A DNA stretch of 55,878 bases from assembly GCA_964638515.1 (NCBI GenBank), contig CAZWZL010000016.1:1-55878 (forward strand), read 5' to 3'. This DNA is from CAYPGJ01 sp964638515 (GTDB taxonomy: Bacteria > Planctomycetota > Phycisphaerae > Phycisphaerales > UBA1924). The translations under genes were made by a program, and so were the position numbers. Below are positions 23,933 to 32,079 of this stretch, piece after piece. The notes under the pieces are model-generated. The model did not search any database. It was not told where the DNA came from and saw nothing but the letters and a program-made list of their open reading frames with translations. The first letter of the stretch is position 1; every line of letters starts with the position of its first letter.

Positions 23933-26900
23933 TCATTGCACGAGCCAGTCGCGCAGCAGTTGCACGGGATGTTTGGCACGCACTCCTACCGCGTCGAGGG
24001 CCTGATGGCGGCAGGAGGCGCCGGGGATCGCGATGGATGCGAGTTCGGGGCGGGCGCGGAGTTGGGGAAAGAACGCGCGTTCTCCGATCTGCTGGGAGAG
24101 ATCGAATCGATGCTCTGGGAAGCCGAACGCGCCCGCCATGCCGCAGCAGCCGGTGTCGAGGACGGTGAGCTTTTCTCCAGCGACTCGGCGGAGCACGGCC
24201 GCGGACGTGTCGGCGCCCCAGAGCGCTTTCTGGTGGCAGTGGGCGTGAAGCAGGATCGGGGCATCCGGCGCGGTGAACGCCGGGCGCCTGGGATGGTCGT
24301 CCCAGCTTTTCTCGAGGAAGTCCTCCACAAGGAGGGCGCGATCCGCGATGGACTTTCTCAGGGATTTCGGGGCCGCCAATCGGAGATCCTGCCAATCGTC
24401 CTTCACGGCTGAGAGGCATGAGGGCTCGAGGAAGAGGAGCGGCGATTCGGGATGAGCGCGGAGGAAGCGGTCGAGCCGCGAGATGGCGGCATCGGCCTGC
24501 GTGACGGCGGTTCGGAGCTGCCCGGTAGAGATGGCGGGGCGAGCGCAGCAGCCGGTGTTCGGGATATGCACGCGGTATCCGAAGGCCTCGAGGAGTTCGA
24601 CGGCGGCGCGGCCGATGCCGGATTCGCCGAACGCGCCGAAGCAATCGGCGAAGAGGGCGACGTCCTTCGTGCGCGGCTCGCCGGCGTGCGTGTTGAAGGC
24701 GCCGATGTTTCGCGGGCGCGCGGCGTGCCAGGTTTCGAGGGACGGGCCGAAGGGCGGGAGTGAGCGGCGCGGCGAGATGTCCATGAGACGGTTGATGACC
24801 CGTCGTGCGAGCGCATGCTTCGACACGGCATTGGCCAGGCCGGGCGCGCGCGAGGCCACGCGATGGAGCGCGCGGACGTGCGCGAGGGCGCGCGCGGCCA
24901 GGGGGGGCGGGCGACCAACCTCGTAGGACTGCGCGAGATACTCGGATTTCAGGCGGGCCACGTCGACGTTGGACGGGCACTCGGACTTGCAGGCCTTGCA
25001 AGAGAGGCAGAGGTCGAGGGTTTCCAGCGTGTCGGGATCGTTCCACGGGGGGCGGGAGTCGGAGAGCTGTCCGGTGATGGCGAGCCGGAGCGCGTTGGCG
25101 CGGCCTCGCGTGGCGTGCCGCTCGTCGTGCAGCGCCATGTACGAGGGGCACATGGTTCCGCCGTCGCGTTTGCGACACACGCCGGCGCCGTTGCACATCT
25201 CCACGGCGTGCTCGAACCCGCCCTGGTCGGCGAACTCGAAGAAGGTGCGAGTGTCGGGGACACGGATGGGTTTCGGGGCCTGGTCCGCGGCGGCGGTGTC
25301 GACGCGGAGGCGCGCGGTGATGGTCTCGATGGGTCGCGGCTCGACGATGTTGCCGGGGTTGAGGAGGTTGTGGGGATCGAAGATGCGCTTGATGGCGCGG
25401 AACGCGCGCATGATCTCGGGGCCGTAGAAGGTCTCGAGGAAGGGCGTGCGGACGCGCCCGTCGCCGTGCTCTCCGGACATCACGCCGCCCAATGACCTGG
25501 CGAGTTCGGCGGTCTCCGCGGCGATTTCGCGGAGCTTGCGGAGGTCGTCGGGGTCCTTGGTGGAGAGCAGGGGTCGAACGTGCAGGACGCCGACGGAGGC
25601 GTGAGCGAAGAACGCGGCGCGCGTGCCCCGGGCCTGGATGATCGCGCGGAGCGCGGTGACGAACTCGCCCAGCCGTTCGGGGGGGATGGCGTTGTCTTCG
25701 ATGAAGGTGATGGGCTTGCGCTCGCCGGGCATGCCGTGGAGCAGTGGCTCGCCGGCCTGACGGAGTCGCCAGGCGCGGAGCATGGCCGCCGGCTCGGTGT
25801 AGCGGACGTGCGCCGCTTCGGGAAACTCGGATCGGAGGCGAGCGAAACGGCTTTCGAGCTCGTCGGGATGGTCGGCGAAGTACTCCACATAAAGGACAGC
25901 GTTCGCGGGCGCGCCGGAGGGGAGGGGAGGGAGCAGGCTCGCGTGGCGGCTGGCTTCGGGGTTGGCGCGCGCGAGGGAGATGACCAGATCGTCGAGCAGC
26001 TCGAGCGCGCTGGGATTTGTGGCCAGGATCGGCATGACCGCGCCGATGGCGTCGTCCAGAGTGGCGAAGGAGAGCACCGCGAGGCCCTTGCGCCTCGGGA
26101 CGGGGCGAAGGAGCAGGCGCGCGCCGAGCGTGATCGCCAGGGTTCCTTCCGAGCCGCAGACGAGGTGGGCGAGATTGACGTTCTCCGCGCCCGAGCCGCC
26201 CGAGTAGGCGCCGGCCCCGTCGTGCTGCTGGAGAACGAGATCGAGGTTGTAGCCGGCGTTGCGACGGATGGTTCTGGGGAATCGATCGCGGATGAGGGGC
26301 GCGATGGGGAGGATTTCTTCGAGGATGCGCTGGGTGAGCAGGCGCACGCGCGGGTCCCGCGTTGCGGCGCCTCGTTCGAGCGTGGCGCGTTCGCCGGTGG
26401 GGAGGAGCGCGTCGACGGAGAGCAGGTTTTCGGAGGTGCGGCCGAAGAGCATGGAGCGCGCGCCGGCGGCGTTGTTGCCGATGCACCCGCCGATGGCGGC
26501 CTGTCGCGCGGTGGCGGGGTCCGGGGCGAAGAAGAGCCCGGTGTTGCGGCGCGCGAGCTCGTTGTTGAGGTCTTCCACGCAGAGGCCCGGCTCAACGTCG
26601 CAGGCGCGAGCGTTGATGTCGATGCTGCGGATGGCGCTGCAGTGGGCCGCACAATCGAGCACGACGGCGCGATTGGTGCATTGTCCGGCGAGCGAGGTGC
26701 CGCCGCCTCGGGGCAGGAGCGGGAGTCCGTGGTCGAAGCAGACCCGCGCGGCTCGCTCGGCGTCTTCGACGCTTGTGGGGATGACGACGGCGAGCGGTTC
26801 GACCTGGTAGAGCGAGGCGTCGGTGGCGTAGAGCAGGCGATCGTGGAGGGAGAGCCGGACCTCGCCTTCGACGGAGTTGGCGAGCGTTCTGAGGGCCGAG

Positions 26901-26965
26901 CGGACGTCGGCGGGGTCGAGCGGGGTGGCTGGTCGGGTTTGGGTGGGTGTGGAGGCGGGGTGCAT
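23933..26965 (-). CDS. FAD-binding / 4Fe-4S oxidoreductase, YdiJ-like (D-2-hydroxyacid dehydrogenase type)
   Basis: A 1010-residue fusion of a GlcD-like and a GlcF-like half. The N-terminal FAD-binding PCMH domain has PRGGGTSLAGQ (85-95) and GGCIGNNAAGARSMLFG, followed by the FAD-oxidase C-terminal domain. Two ferredoxin-like clusters follow: CNGAGVCRKRDGGTMCP near 588 and CLSCKACKSECP near 660. The C-terminal cysteine-rich (CCG) domains have GCCARP near 807 and HCHQKALW with GCCGMAG between 912 and 941. Such enzymes oxidise D-2-hydroxy acids (D-lactate, D-2-hydroxyglutarate) and pass electrons to the respiratory chain; the exact substrate is unknown. It leads the operon with the M24 peptidase and sugar dehydrogenase. 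The length matches YdiJ. Confidence 0.9.
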   Translation of the reverse strand: MHPASTPTQTRPATPLDPADVRSALRTLANSVEGEVRLSLHDRLLYATDASLYQVEPLAVVIPTSVEDAERAARVCFDHGLPLLPRGGGTSLAGQCTNRAVVLDCAAHCSAIRSIDINARACDVEPGLCVEDLNNELARRNTGLFFAPDPATARQAAIGGCIGNNAAGARSMLFGRTSENLLSVDALLPTGERATLERGAATRDPRVRLLTQRILEEILPIAPLIRDRFPRTIRRNAGYNLDLVLQQHDGAGAYSGGSGAENVNLAHLVCGSEGTLAITLGARLLLRPVPRRKGLAVLSFATLDDAIGAVMPILATNPSALELLDDLVISLARANPEASRHASLLPPLPSGAPANAVLYVEYFADHPDELESRFARLRSEFPEAAHVRYTEPAAMLRAWRLRQAGEPLLHGMPGERKPITFIEDNAIPPERLGEFVTALRAIIQARGTRAAFFAHASVGVLHVRPLLSTKDPDDLRKLREIAAETAELARSLGGVMSGEHGDGRVRTPFLETFYGPEIMRAFRAIKRIFDPHNLLNPGNIVEPRPIETITARLRVDTAAADQAPKPIRVPDTRTFFEFADQGGFEHAVEMCNGAGVCRKRDGGTMCPSYMALHDERHATRGRANALRLAITGQLSDSRPPWNDPDTLETLDLCLSCKACKSECPSNVDVARLKSEYLAQSYEVGRPPPLAARALAHVRALHRVASRAPGLANAVSKHALARRVINRLMDISPRRSLPPFGPSLETWHAARPRNIGAFNTHAGEPRTKDVALFADCFGAFGESGIGRAAVELLEAFGYRVHIPNTGCCARPAISTGQLRTAVTQADAAISRLDRFLRAHPESPLLFLEPSCLSAVKDDWQDLRLAAPKSLRKSIADRALLVEDFLEKSWDDHPRRPAFTAPDAPILLHAHCHQKALWGADTSAAVLRRVAGEKLTVLDTGCCGMAGAFGFPEHRFDLSQQIGERAFFPQLRARPELASIAIPGASCRHQALDAVGVRAKHPVQLLRDWLVQ

Positions 26966-27093
26966 GCGCGTCGCTTTCCCGTGAGACTATAAGAATGTTT
27001 GCGGGACTCTCCGAACCGGAAGGCGGGGCCGCGTGTCATACCGTTGTTGTCGCGCAGGGTTGCGCGGCGCAGCCAAAGGAAAGGGATGAAGTC
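26966..27093. promoter_or_regulatory. Divergent promoter region, YdiJ-like operon / DUF4139 gene
   Basis: Only one short A+T-rich patch exists in this 128-base gap. It reads TATAAG rightward (26988-26993) and TATAGT leftward (26991-26986), so it can act as a -10 box in either direction. No convincing -35 boxes were found. An AAAGGAAAGGG purine tract (27075-27085) serves the rightward ATG at 27094. Confidence 0.35.
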
Positions 27094-29166
27094 ATGGGCG
27101 CGATGAGAGTGCGTGGCGGCGGCGCGTGGGCGGCGGCGGTGGTTGCGGGGATGGCGATGGGTCTCAACGCGCTCGGCGCGACGGTGACACTGCCCGTCAA
27201 GGGTGTGACGCTGTATCGGAGCGGCGTGGCGTATGTCGAGCGCGCGGGGCCGGTGCGCGGCGACGTGGAGGTGTCGCTGCGGTTTGAGACGAGCCAGGTG
27301 AACGACATCCTGAAGTCGCTGGTGGCGATCGATGCGGGGGGCGGGGCGGTGCGCGCGGTGCGGTACGGGAGCAAGGACCCGTTGCAGCGACGCCTTTCGA
27401 GCTTCGGCATCGACATTTCGGACAACCCGTCGATGCTCGAAATGCTCGGGCGATTGCGGGGCGCGAAGGTGCGGCTGGGCAGCGTGGATGGGCCGATCGA
27501 GGGGACGGTGCTGGGCACGGAGCAGCGGCAGGTGGGCACGGCGGGCGGGGCGGGGAGTGCGCCACAGGCGCTGTGGGAGGGGTTTGCCAACGTGCTGACG
27601 AGCGCGGGGGTGCGCAGCGTGAGCGTGCAGCGCATGACATCGTTCGAGGTGCTGGATCCGAAGCTCGCGGAGGAGTTGCAGCTGGCGCTGGCGGCGTTGG
27701 CGGAATCGCGGGATGAGCGCTCGTCCACCGTGGACGTGGCGTTCGGCGGGGACGGCGAGCGGCGCGTGGCGATCGGGTATGTCGTGGAGAGCCCGGTGTG
27801 GAAGACGAGCTATCGGCTGGTGCTGCCGGAGGAGACCGGTGGCAAACCCACGATCCAGGGCTGGGCGATCGTGGAGAACACGACGGACGAGGATTGGACT
27901 GACGTGCGGCTGGCGCTCGCGAGCGGGAGCCCGGTGGGGTTCACGATGGATCTGCACGAGCCGCTGTATGTGCAGCGGCCTGAGATTCCGGTGCCGGCGG
28001 CGGGGCTGGCGGTGTCTCGGGCGTACGAGGGGGAGATCCCGATGTTTACGGTGACGACGGCCGTGGAGAGGCATGAGGCGGCGGGGGATCGGGCGGCGGG
28101 AGGGCGCGAGAGGGCGACGGCGGCGCTGGCATACTCGGCGCCCGGCGCTGCGGGGACGCTGAAGGCCGGCATTGCGGAGGCGATGGTGGGCGCGGCGACG
28201 GCGTCGACAGTGGGCGAGCAGTTTCATTACGAGGTGCGCGAGCCGGTGACGATCGAGCGGCAGCGGAGCGCGATGCTGCCGATGGTGTCGGCGCCGGTGG
28301 AGGGGCGGCGCGTTTCGATCTACGCGTTGGCGGACGGGGGGAAGCATCCGATGCGCGGCGTGGAGTTTACGAACGGGTCGGGGTTTGATCTGCCGGCGGG
28401 GCCGGTGGCCGTGTATGACGGCGCGGCGTACGGGGGGGATGCGCAGATCTCGTTCACGTCGAGGGGGACGGATCGCCTGCTGAGTTACGCGACTGACCTT
28501 GATGTGGAGGTGAGCGTGGATTCGAGGAGCGCGCGGGAGACGCGTGGATTGCGGATCGTGGACGGGATGGTGGAGGAGACGGCGCGGCTGAGGAAGGAGA
28601 CGGAGTACACGCTGGTGAGCCGGGATGGATCGAGGGGGCGGACGGTGATCCTGGAGCAGCCGAAGGAGAGCGGATGGGACGTGGTGGCGCCGAGGGAGGG
28701 CGTGAAGGAAACGGATTCGGGGCTGCGGATCGAGACGGCGCTGAAGGAGAACGAATCGAAGAAGGTGGTGTTGGGGCTGGAGCGCACGACGTTGTCGCGG
28801 GTGTCGGTGTCGACGTTTGATGTGGGGACGATGTTGCAGTTTCAGCAGAGCGGGAAGGCGTCCGCGGCGGTGCTGGAGGCCGTGCGGATGGCGGCGTTGA
28901 AGCAGGCGCGGATCAACGAGGCGGAGCGGGGGATCGCGCGGACGCAGGGGGAGCTTGGGGCGATGCAGGGGGACCAGTCTCGGATTCGGGAGAACATCAA
29001 GGCCGTGGGGAAGGAGGCGGAGCTGTACGCGCGGTATGTGCAGAAGCTTGGCGAGCAGGAGAGCCAGATCGAGCGGCTGAATGAGCAGCTGAAGGCGCTG
29101 GCGGCGGAGCGCGAGGCCGCGGTGCGCGATCTGAACGAGTTTGTGCGGAACCTAAACGTGGCGTGA
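27094..29166 (+). CDS. Secreted DUF4139 domain-containing protein
   Basis: A 690-residue protein with a signal peptide (about 1-29, ending NALGA), an N-terminal beta-rich domain (VTLPVKGVTLYRSGVAYVER) and a DUF4139-type central region (VESPVWKTSYRLVLPEE, GWAIVENTTDEDWTDVRLALASGSP), which marks the MuiA-like family. The last 90 residues are a predicted coiled coil (KQARINEAERGIARTQGELG... to the end), unusual in being C-terminal. The function of the family is unknown; it is exported and may act in the cell envelope. The ATG at 27094 is preceded by AAAGGAAAGGG. It converges with folK, 7 bases between stops. Confidence 0.82.
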   Translation: MGAMRVRGGGAWAAAVVAGMAMGLNALGATVTLPVKGVTLYRSGVAYVERAGPVRGDVEVSLRFETSQVNDILKSLVAIDAGGGAVRAVRYGSKDPLQRRLSSFGIDISDNPSMLEMLGRLRGAKVRLGSVDGPIEGTVLGTEQRQVGTAGGAGSAPQALWEGFANVLTSAGVRSVSVQRMTSFEVLDPKLAEELQLALAALAESRDERSSTVDVAFGGDGERRVAIGYVVESPVWKTSYRLVLPEETGGKPTIQGWAIVENTTDEDWTDVRLALASGSPVGFTMDLHEPLYVQRPEIPVPAAGLAVSRAYEGEIPMFTVTTAVERHEAAGDRAAGGRERATAALAYSAPGAAGTLKAGIAEAMVGAATASTVGEQFHYEVREPVTIERQRSAMLPMVSAPVEGRRVSIYALADGGKHPMRGVEFTNGSGFDLPAGPVAVYDGAAYGGDAQISFTSRGTDRLLSYATDLDVEVSVDSRSARETRGLRIVDGMVEETARLRKETEYTLVSRDGSRGRTVILEQPKESGWDVVAPREGVKETDSGLRIETALKENESKKVVLGLERTTLSRVSVSTFDVGTMLQFQQSGKASAAVLEAVRMAALKQARINEAERGIARTQGELGAMQGDQSRIRENIKAVGKEAELYARYVQKLGEQESQIERLNEQLKALAAEREAAVRDLNEFVRNLNVA

Positions 29167-29173
29167 GAGGGAA

Positions 29174-29662
29174 TCAGGGCGCGTTGTTGGGGAGCGCGGC
29201 GAGGAGTTCCGCCACGGTGCGGTTCAGGAGCGGGTGACGCGCGTCGGGCGCGATCTCGGCGAGCGGCGCGAGCACGAATCGCCGCTCGTGCATGCGCGGG
29301 TGGGGGATGGTGAGCGAGGGGGAGGAGAGGGAGAGAGAGTCGTAGAGCAGGATGTCGAGGTCGATCGTGCGCGGGGACCAGCGGGGCTCGTCGGCGCGGG
29401 CGCGCCCGAGGGATAGCTCGATGGCGAGCAGCGCGCTGAGGAGCGCGTCGGGCGCGAACGTGGTGGAGATGGAGGCCGCGGCGTTGAGGTAGTTGGGCTG
29501 GGGGGCGGCGTGGGGGAGCGTGAGGGCGGTGGTTTCGTGGAAGGTGGAGTGATCGAGGAGCGTGATGGAGTGGTGTTCGTGGAGGAGGGTGAGCGCGCGG
29601 AGGATGGTGTGCTCGCGTTGGGCGAGGTTGGCGCCGAGGGCGATGTGGACGATCGCGGGCAT
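29174..29662 (-). CDS. folK: 2-amino-4-hydroxy-6-hydroxymethyldihydropteridine diphosphokinase (HPPK)
   Basis: A 162-residue cytoplasmic enzyme that transfers pyrophosphate from ATP to the pterin alcohol in folate synthesis. HIALGANLAQRE (6-17) is the family start. PQPNYLNAAASI contacts the pterin, and the signature PRWSPRTIDLDILLYDS with the two Asp that bind magnesium is intact, followed by IPHPRMHERRFVLAPLAEI. The length is normal. The ATG at 29662 begins the conserved strand. It lies just after the terminator of the flagellar sigma factor gene and so probably has its own promoter; none is obvious in the 10-base gap to the hairpin. Confidence 0.95.
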   Translation of the reverse strand: MPAIVHIALGANLAQREHTILRALTLLHEHHSITLLDHSTFHETTALTLPHAAPQPNYLNAAASISTTFAPDALLSALLAIELSLGRARADEPRWSPRTIDLDILLYDSLSLSSPSLTIPHPRMHERRFVLAPLAEIAPDARHPLLNRTVAELLAALPNNAP

Positions 29663-29671
29663 GGGAGGAGG

Positions 29672-29710
29672 AAAAAAGAGAGGCCCGTGCGGAAAACGCA
29701 CAGGGCCTCT
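29672..29710 (-). terminator. Rho-independent terminator after the flagellar sigma factor gene
   Basis: Read on the minus strand, AGAGGCCC-T-GTGCG (29710-29697) pairs with CGCACGGGCCTCT (29691-29679) around a TTTTC loop and is followed by six T (29677-29672). It closes the flagellar locus and separates it from folK. Confidence 0.88.
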
Positions 29711-29740
29711 AGGGGGGTGGCTTGGTTGCGGGGGAGTATA

Positions 29741-30634
29741 TCAGAAGGCGGCGGGCTCGAACTCGGGCTCGCGCTGCTGCATGTGGGACTTGAGGCGGGC
29801 GAGGATGGAGGAGTGCATCTGGGAGACGCGCGACTCGGAGAGGTCGAGGGTGCGTCCGATCTCCTTCATGGTCATTTCCTCGTAGTAGTAGAGGATGACG
29901 ATGAGTCGCTCGGCCCGGGAGAGGCCCTTGGTGATGAGGTCTTTGAGGTCGGTGCGTTGGGCGTCGGCCAAGGGGGTGTCCTGGGCGTCGTCGCGGACGA
30001 CGTCGATCTCGCGGACTTCGCGGGAGGAGTCGGAGTTGTAGAAGCGCCGGTTGAGGGAGGACATGCCCACGGGCTTGGCGTCGCCGCGGACCTTGTCGAA
30101 CTCCTTCTCGTCGATGCCGAGGCGGCCGGCGATCTGGGTTTCGGTGGGGGCGTGGCCGGTCTCCATCTGGATGGCGTTGCGCGCGCGTTCGACGGCGGCG
30201 GTGCGCTGTCGGACGAGGCGGGGCACCCAGTCCATGGATCGGAGGTGGTCGAGGATGGCGCCTCGGATGCGCGGGGCGCAGAACGTTTCGAACTTCACGC
30301 CGCGGGTGAGGTCGAAGGAGTTGATGGCGTCGATGAGCCCGAAGAGGCCGGCGGACATGAGGTCCTCGACGTCGACTTCATCGGGGAGGCGGGTGTGGAT
30401 GCGCTCCGCGTTGTAGCGGACGAGCGGGAGGAACCGCTCCATGAAGTGATTGCGGATGTCGACGTTGCGCGCGGCGCCGTACTCCTCCCAGAGTTCGCGC
30501 ACGGGCACGTCGGCGAGACGTCGCATGCACGCTGGTGCGGGTGGTTTGGAGTCGCGAGCTTTTTCGCTCTTGGACTTGGCGCCGTTGGAGGATTTTCGTG
30601 GCGCGCTGTCCGAGTTGCCTTTGCCGATCGGCAT
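29741..30634 (-). CDS. fliA: Alternative RNA polymerase sigma factor of the FliA/WhiG (sigma-28) type
   Basis: A 297-residue sigma-70 family protein. Region 1.2/2 reads RNHFMERFLPLVRYNAERIHTR, then VEDLMSAGLFGLIDAINSFD and GVKFETFCAPRIRGAILDHLRSMDWVPR, the signature of motility sigma factors. Region 3 follows (APTETQIAGRLGIDEKEF), then region 4 with EMTMKEIGRTLDLSESRVSQMHSSILARL. About 40 N-terminal residues are Lys/Ser-rich and extra compared with FliA. Last gene of the flagellar locus, it probably directs late flagellar genes (flagellin, motor), which are elsewhere. AAGGAGAGG lies just before the ATG at 30634. Whether it behaves like FliA or WhiG cannot be decided from sequence. Confidence 0.93.
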   Translation of the reverse strand: MPIGKGNSDSAPRKSSNGAKSKSEKARDSKPPAPACMRRLADVPVRELWEEYGAARNVDIRNHFMERFLPLVRYNAERIHTRLPDEVDVEDLMSAGLFGLIDAINSFDLTRGVKFETFCAPRIRGAILDHLRSMDWVPRLVRQRTAAVERARNAIQMETGHAPTETQIAGRLGIDEKEFDKVRGDAKPVGMSSLNRRFYNSDSSREVREIDVVRDDAQDTPLADAQRTDLKDLITKGLSRAERLIVILYYYEEMTMKEIGRTLDLSESRVSQMHSSILARLKSHMQQREPEFEPAAF

Positions 30635-30748
30635 GTGGTCCTCTCCTTGACCTGTTCGGCGCCGGTCCGTGGCGTCGATTGCCGCCTTGCAGTATCCAGA
30701 CCCGAGCGCGCCTCGTCAAGACGATGCAAGGGTCGACTCAAAAAAATC

Positions 30749-31033
30749 TCACAGTTCGATCACGTTGGGGTCGGGTTTGGTTGAGGCCTCGGCCTGCTGG
30801 GCCAAGCGGGCGGCCAGCGCGCTGGCGCGACTCGAAAGGTGCTGCGTCACCGCTTTTTCGCCCATTGCGCCGAGCACTGATCCGAGCATGCAGCACACCA
30901 TCATCGCGACGAGGGCTCTCCCAAGGATCACGTCGGCCGGGTTGTCCACCATCAATCCGGAAAGCACGGCGATGAAGAACGCCGCGAGTCCCATGCACGC
31001 TGCGAAGATCCTGGTGGGCGTTCCCCTGTCCAA
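30749..31033 (-). CDS. Small membrane protein between flhG and fliA, unknown function
   Basis: A 94-residue protein with two predicted membrane helices (about 8-27 and 36-58) and a soluble helical tail (EKAVTQHLSSRASALAARLAQQ). It matches no family I know. The start is a TTG at 31033 with GGGAGGT about 8 bases upstream; later in-frame ATG codons would cut the first helix. It lies in the flagellar operon after flhG (95-base gap) and before the sigma factor (114-base gap), so a role in flagellar placement or in control of the sigma factor is possible but is inference from position. Confidence 0.65.
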   Translation of the reverse strand: MDRGTPTRIFAACMGLAAFFIAVLSGLMVDNPADVILGRALVAMMVCCMLGSVLGAMGEKAVTQHLSSRASALAARLAQQAEASTKPDPNVIEL

Positions 31034-31128
31034 CGGCCGGTACCTCCCGCGCGTGCGATCAACTCGGGCTCATCGGTGAGCCGAGGGCCCGACATGAGCC
31101 GACCCTGCCGCAGTTCTCGTTGGCTGGT

Positions 31129-32079
31129 TCAGCCTGCGCCGGTCGCGCCGAGAATACGGGCCAGCAACCGCCTTGCCAGACCGCTGGAAACGCCCGTGGC
31201 GCCGGTCTGGGGGTGGGTCGGCCGGAGGGCTCGTGCGAGCTCGCGCACGGCCCGGGACGCTGGGCAGCCCGGATGCGCAAGAACGAACGGGCTCCGCGCA
31301 CGAACGGCTGCGCCCACGTGCTGATCCCATGGAATAACGCCTGCCAGCGGCGTGGAACGGCCGAGAAAACGCTCCGCGACGCCGTTCAGGCGGGCGTGGG
31401 CGCGTTTTCCGTCCTCCGCGGACGTGGCCATGTTCATCGCTATGGCGAGATCGCTGTGCCCATAGGCCTCTGTTTGGAGCACTTTGATCAGGGCGTACGC
31501 GTCGGCCAGCGCGGTCGGCTCGGGCGTGGTCACGATGAGCGACGCGTCGGCGGCAGTGAGGAACGAGAGCACTGCGCGGCCCGCGCCGGCGCCGCAATCG
31601 ATGAGCAGCACGTCAGAAGCGCGTTCGAGCCGACCCAGACTCGACAGCAACGCGCGCAGATCGCGCTCGGGCAGGTCCGCGAGCATGGCGACGCCGCCGG
31701 CCCCCGGGATCAATCGGAATCCGCCGGGCGCATCGACGCCGACCTCCTCGAGCGTGCAGCGCCCCTCGACGACATGACCCAAGTGTCTGCGCGCCACCAC
31801 GTTGCAGAGAACGTCCGCGTTCGCCAATCCGAGATCGCCATCCACGAGCGTGACGCGCAGCCCATCACTGGCGAACACCGTGGCCAGGTTCACGCACAGA
31901 TTTGACTTGCCGACGCCTCCCTTGCCCGAGGCCACGGCGATCGTCAGCGCGCCGCCCGCGCTCGAAGCGGACACGGATGGCGCGGACCGTGCCGCGGCCT
32001 CGACGAGCCGGCGCAGCGCGTGCGCCTGATCGCCGGGAAGGGGCGCACGTGCTCTTGGTGAGAGGGCGGCGCCGCTCAT
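31129..32079 (-). CDS. flhG: FlhG/FleN-like MinD-family ATPase (flagellar number regulator)
   Basis: A 316-residue P-loop ATPase with the deviant Walker A SGKGGVGKS (51-59), VDGDLGLANADVL (switch I) and LLIDCGAGAG (Walker B). FlhG controls how many flagella are built and where, working with the GTPase FlhF by stimulating its GTP hydrolysis. Many FlhG proteins carry an N-terminal DQAxxLR motif that activates FlhF; here DQAHALRRLV at 17-26 fits it well. The ATG at 32079 overlaps the flhF stop as ATGA. The C-terminal basic helix (GLARRLLARILG) could bind the membrane, as in MinD. Confidence 0.93.
   Translation of the reverse strand: MSGAALSPRARAPLPGDQAHALRRLVEAAARSAPSVSASSAGGALTIAVASGKGGVGKSNLCVNLATVFASDGLRVTLVDGDLGLANADVLCNVVARRHLGHVVEGRCTLEEVGVDAPGGFRLIPGAGGVAMLADLPERDLRALLSSLGRLERASDVLLIDCGAGAGRAVLSFLTAADASLIVTTPEPTALADAYALIKVLQTEAYGHSDLAIAMNMATSAEDGKRAHARLNGVAERFLGRSTPLAGVIPWDQHVGAAVRARSPFVLAHPGCPASRAVRELARALRPTHPQTGATGVSSGLARRLLARILGATGAG

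Noticed and set aside
25480..28347. A 955-codon minus-strand open frame across the divergent YdiJ-like/DUF4139 gap
   Set aside because: It covers parts of two genes in another frame and strand and has no recognisable domain.
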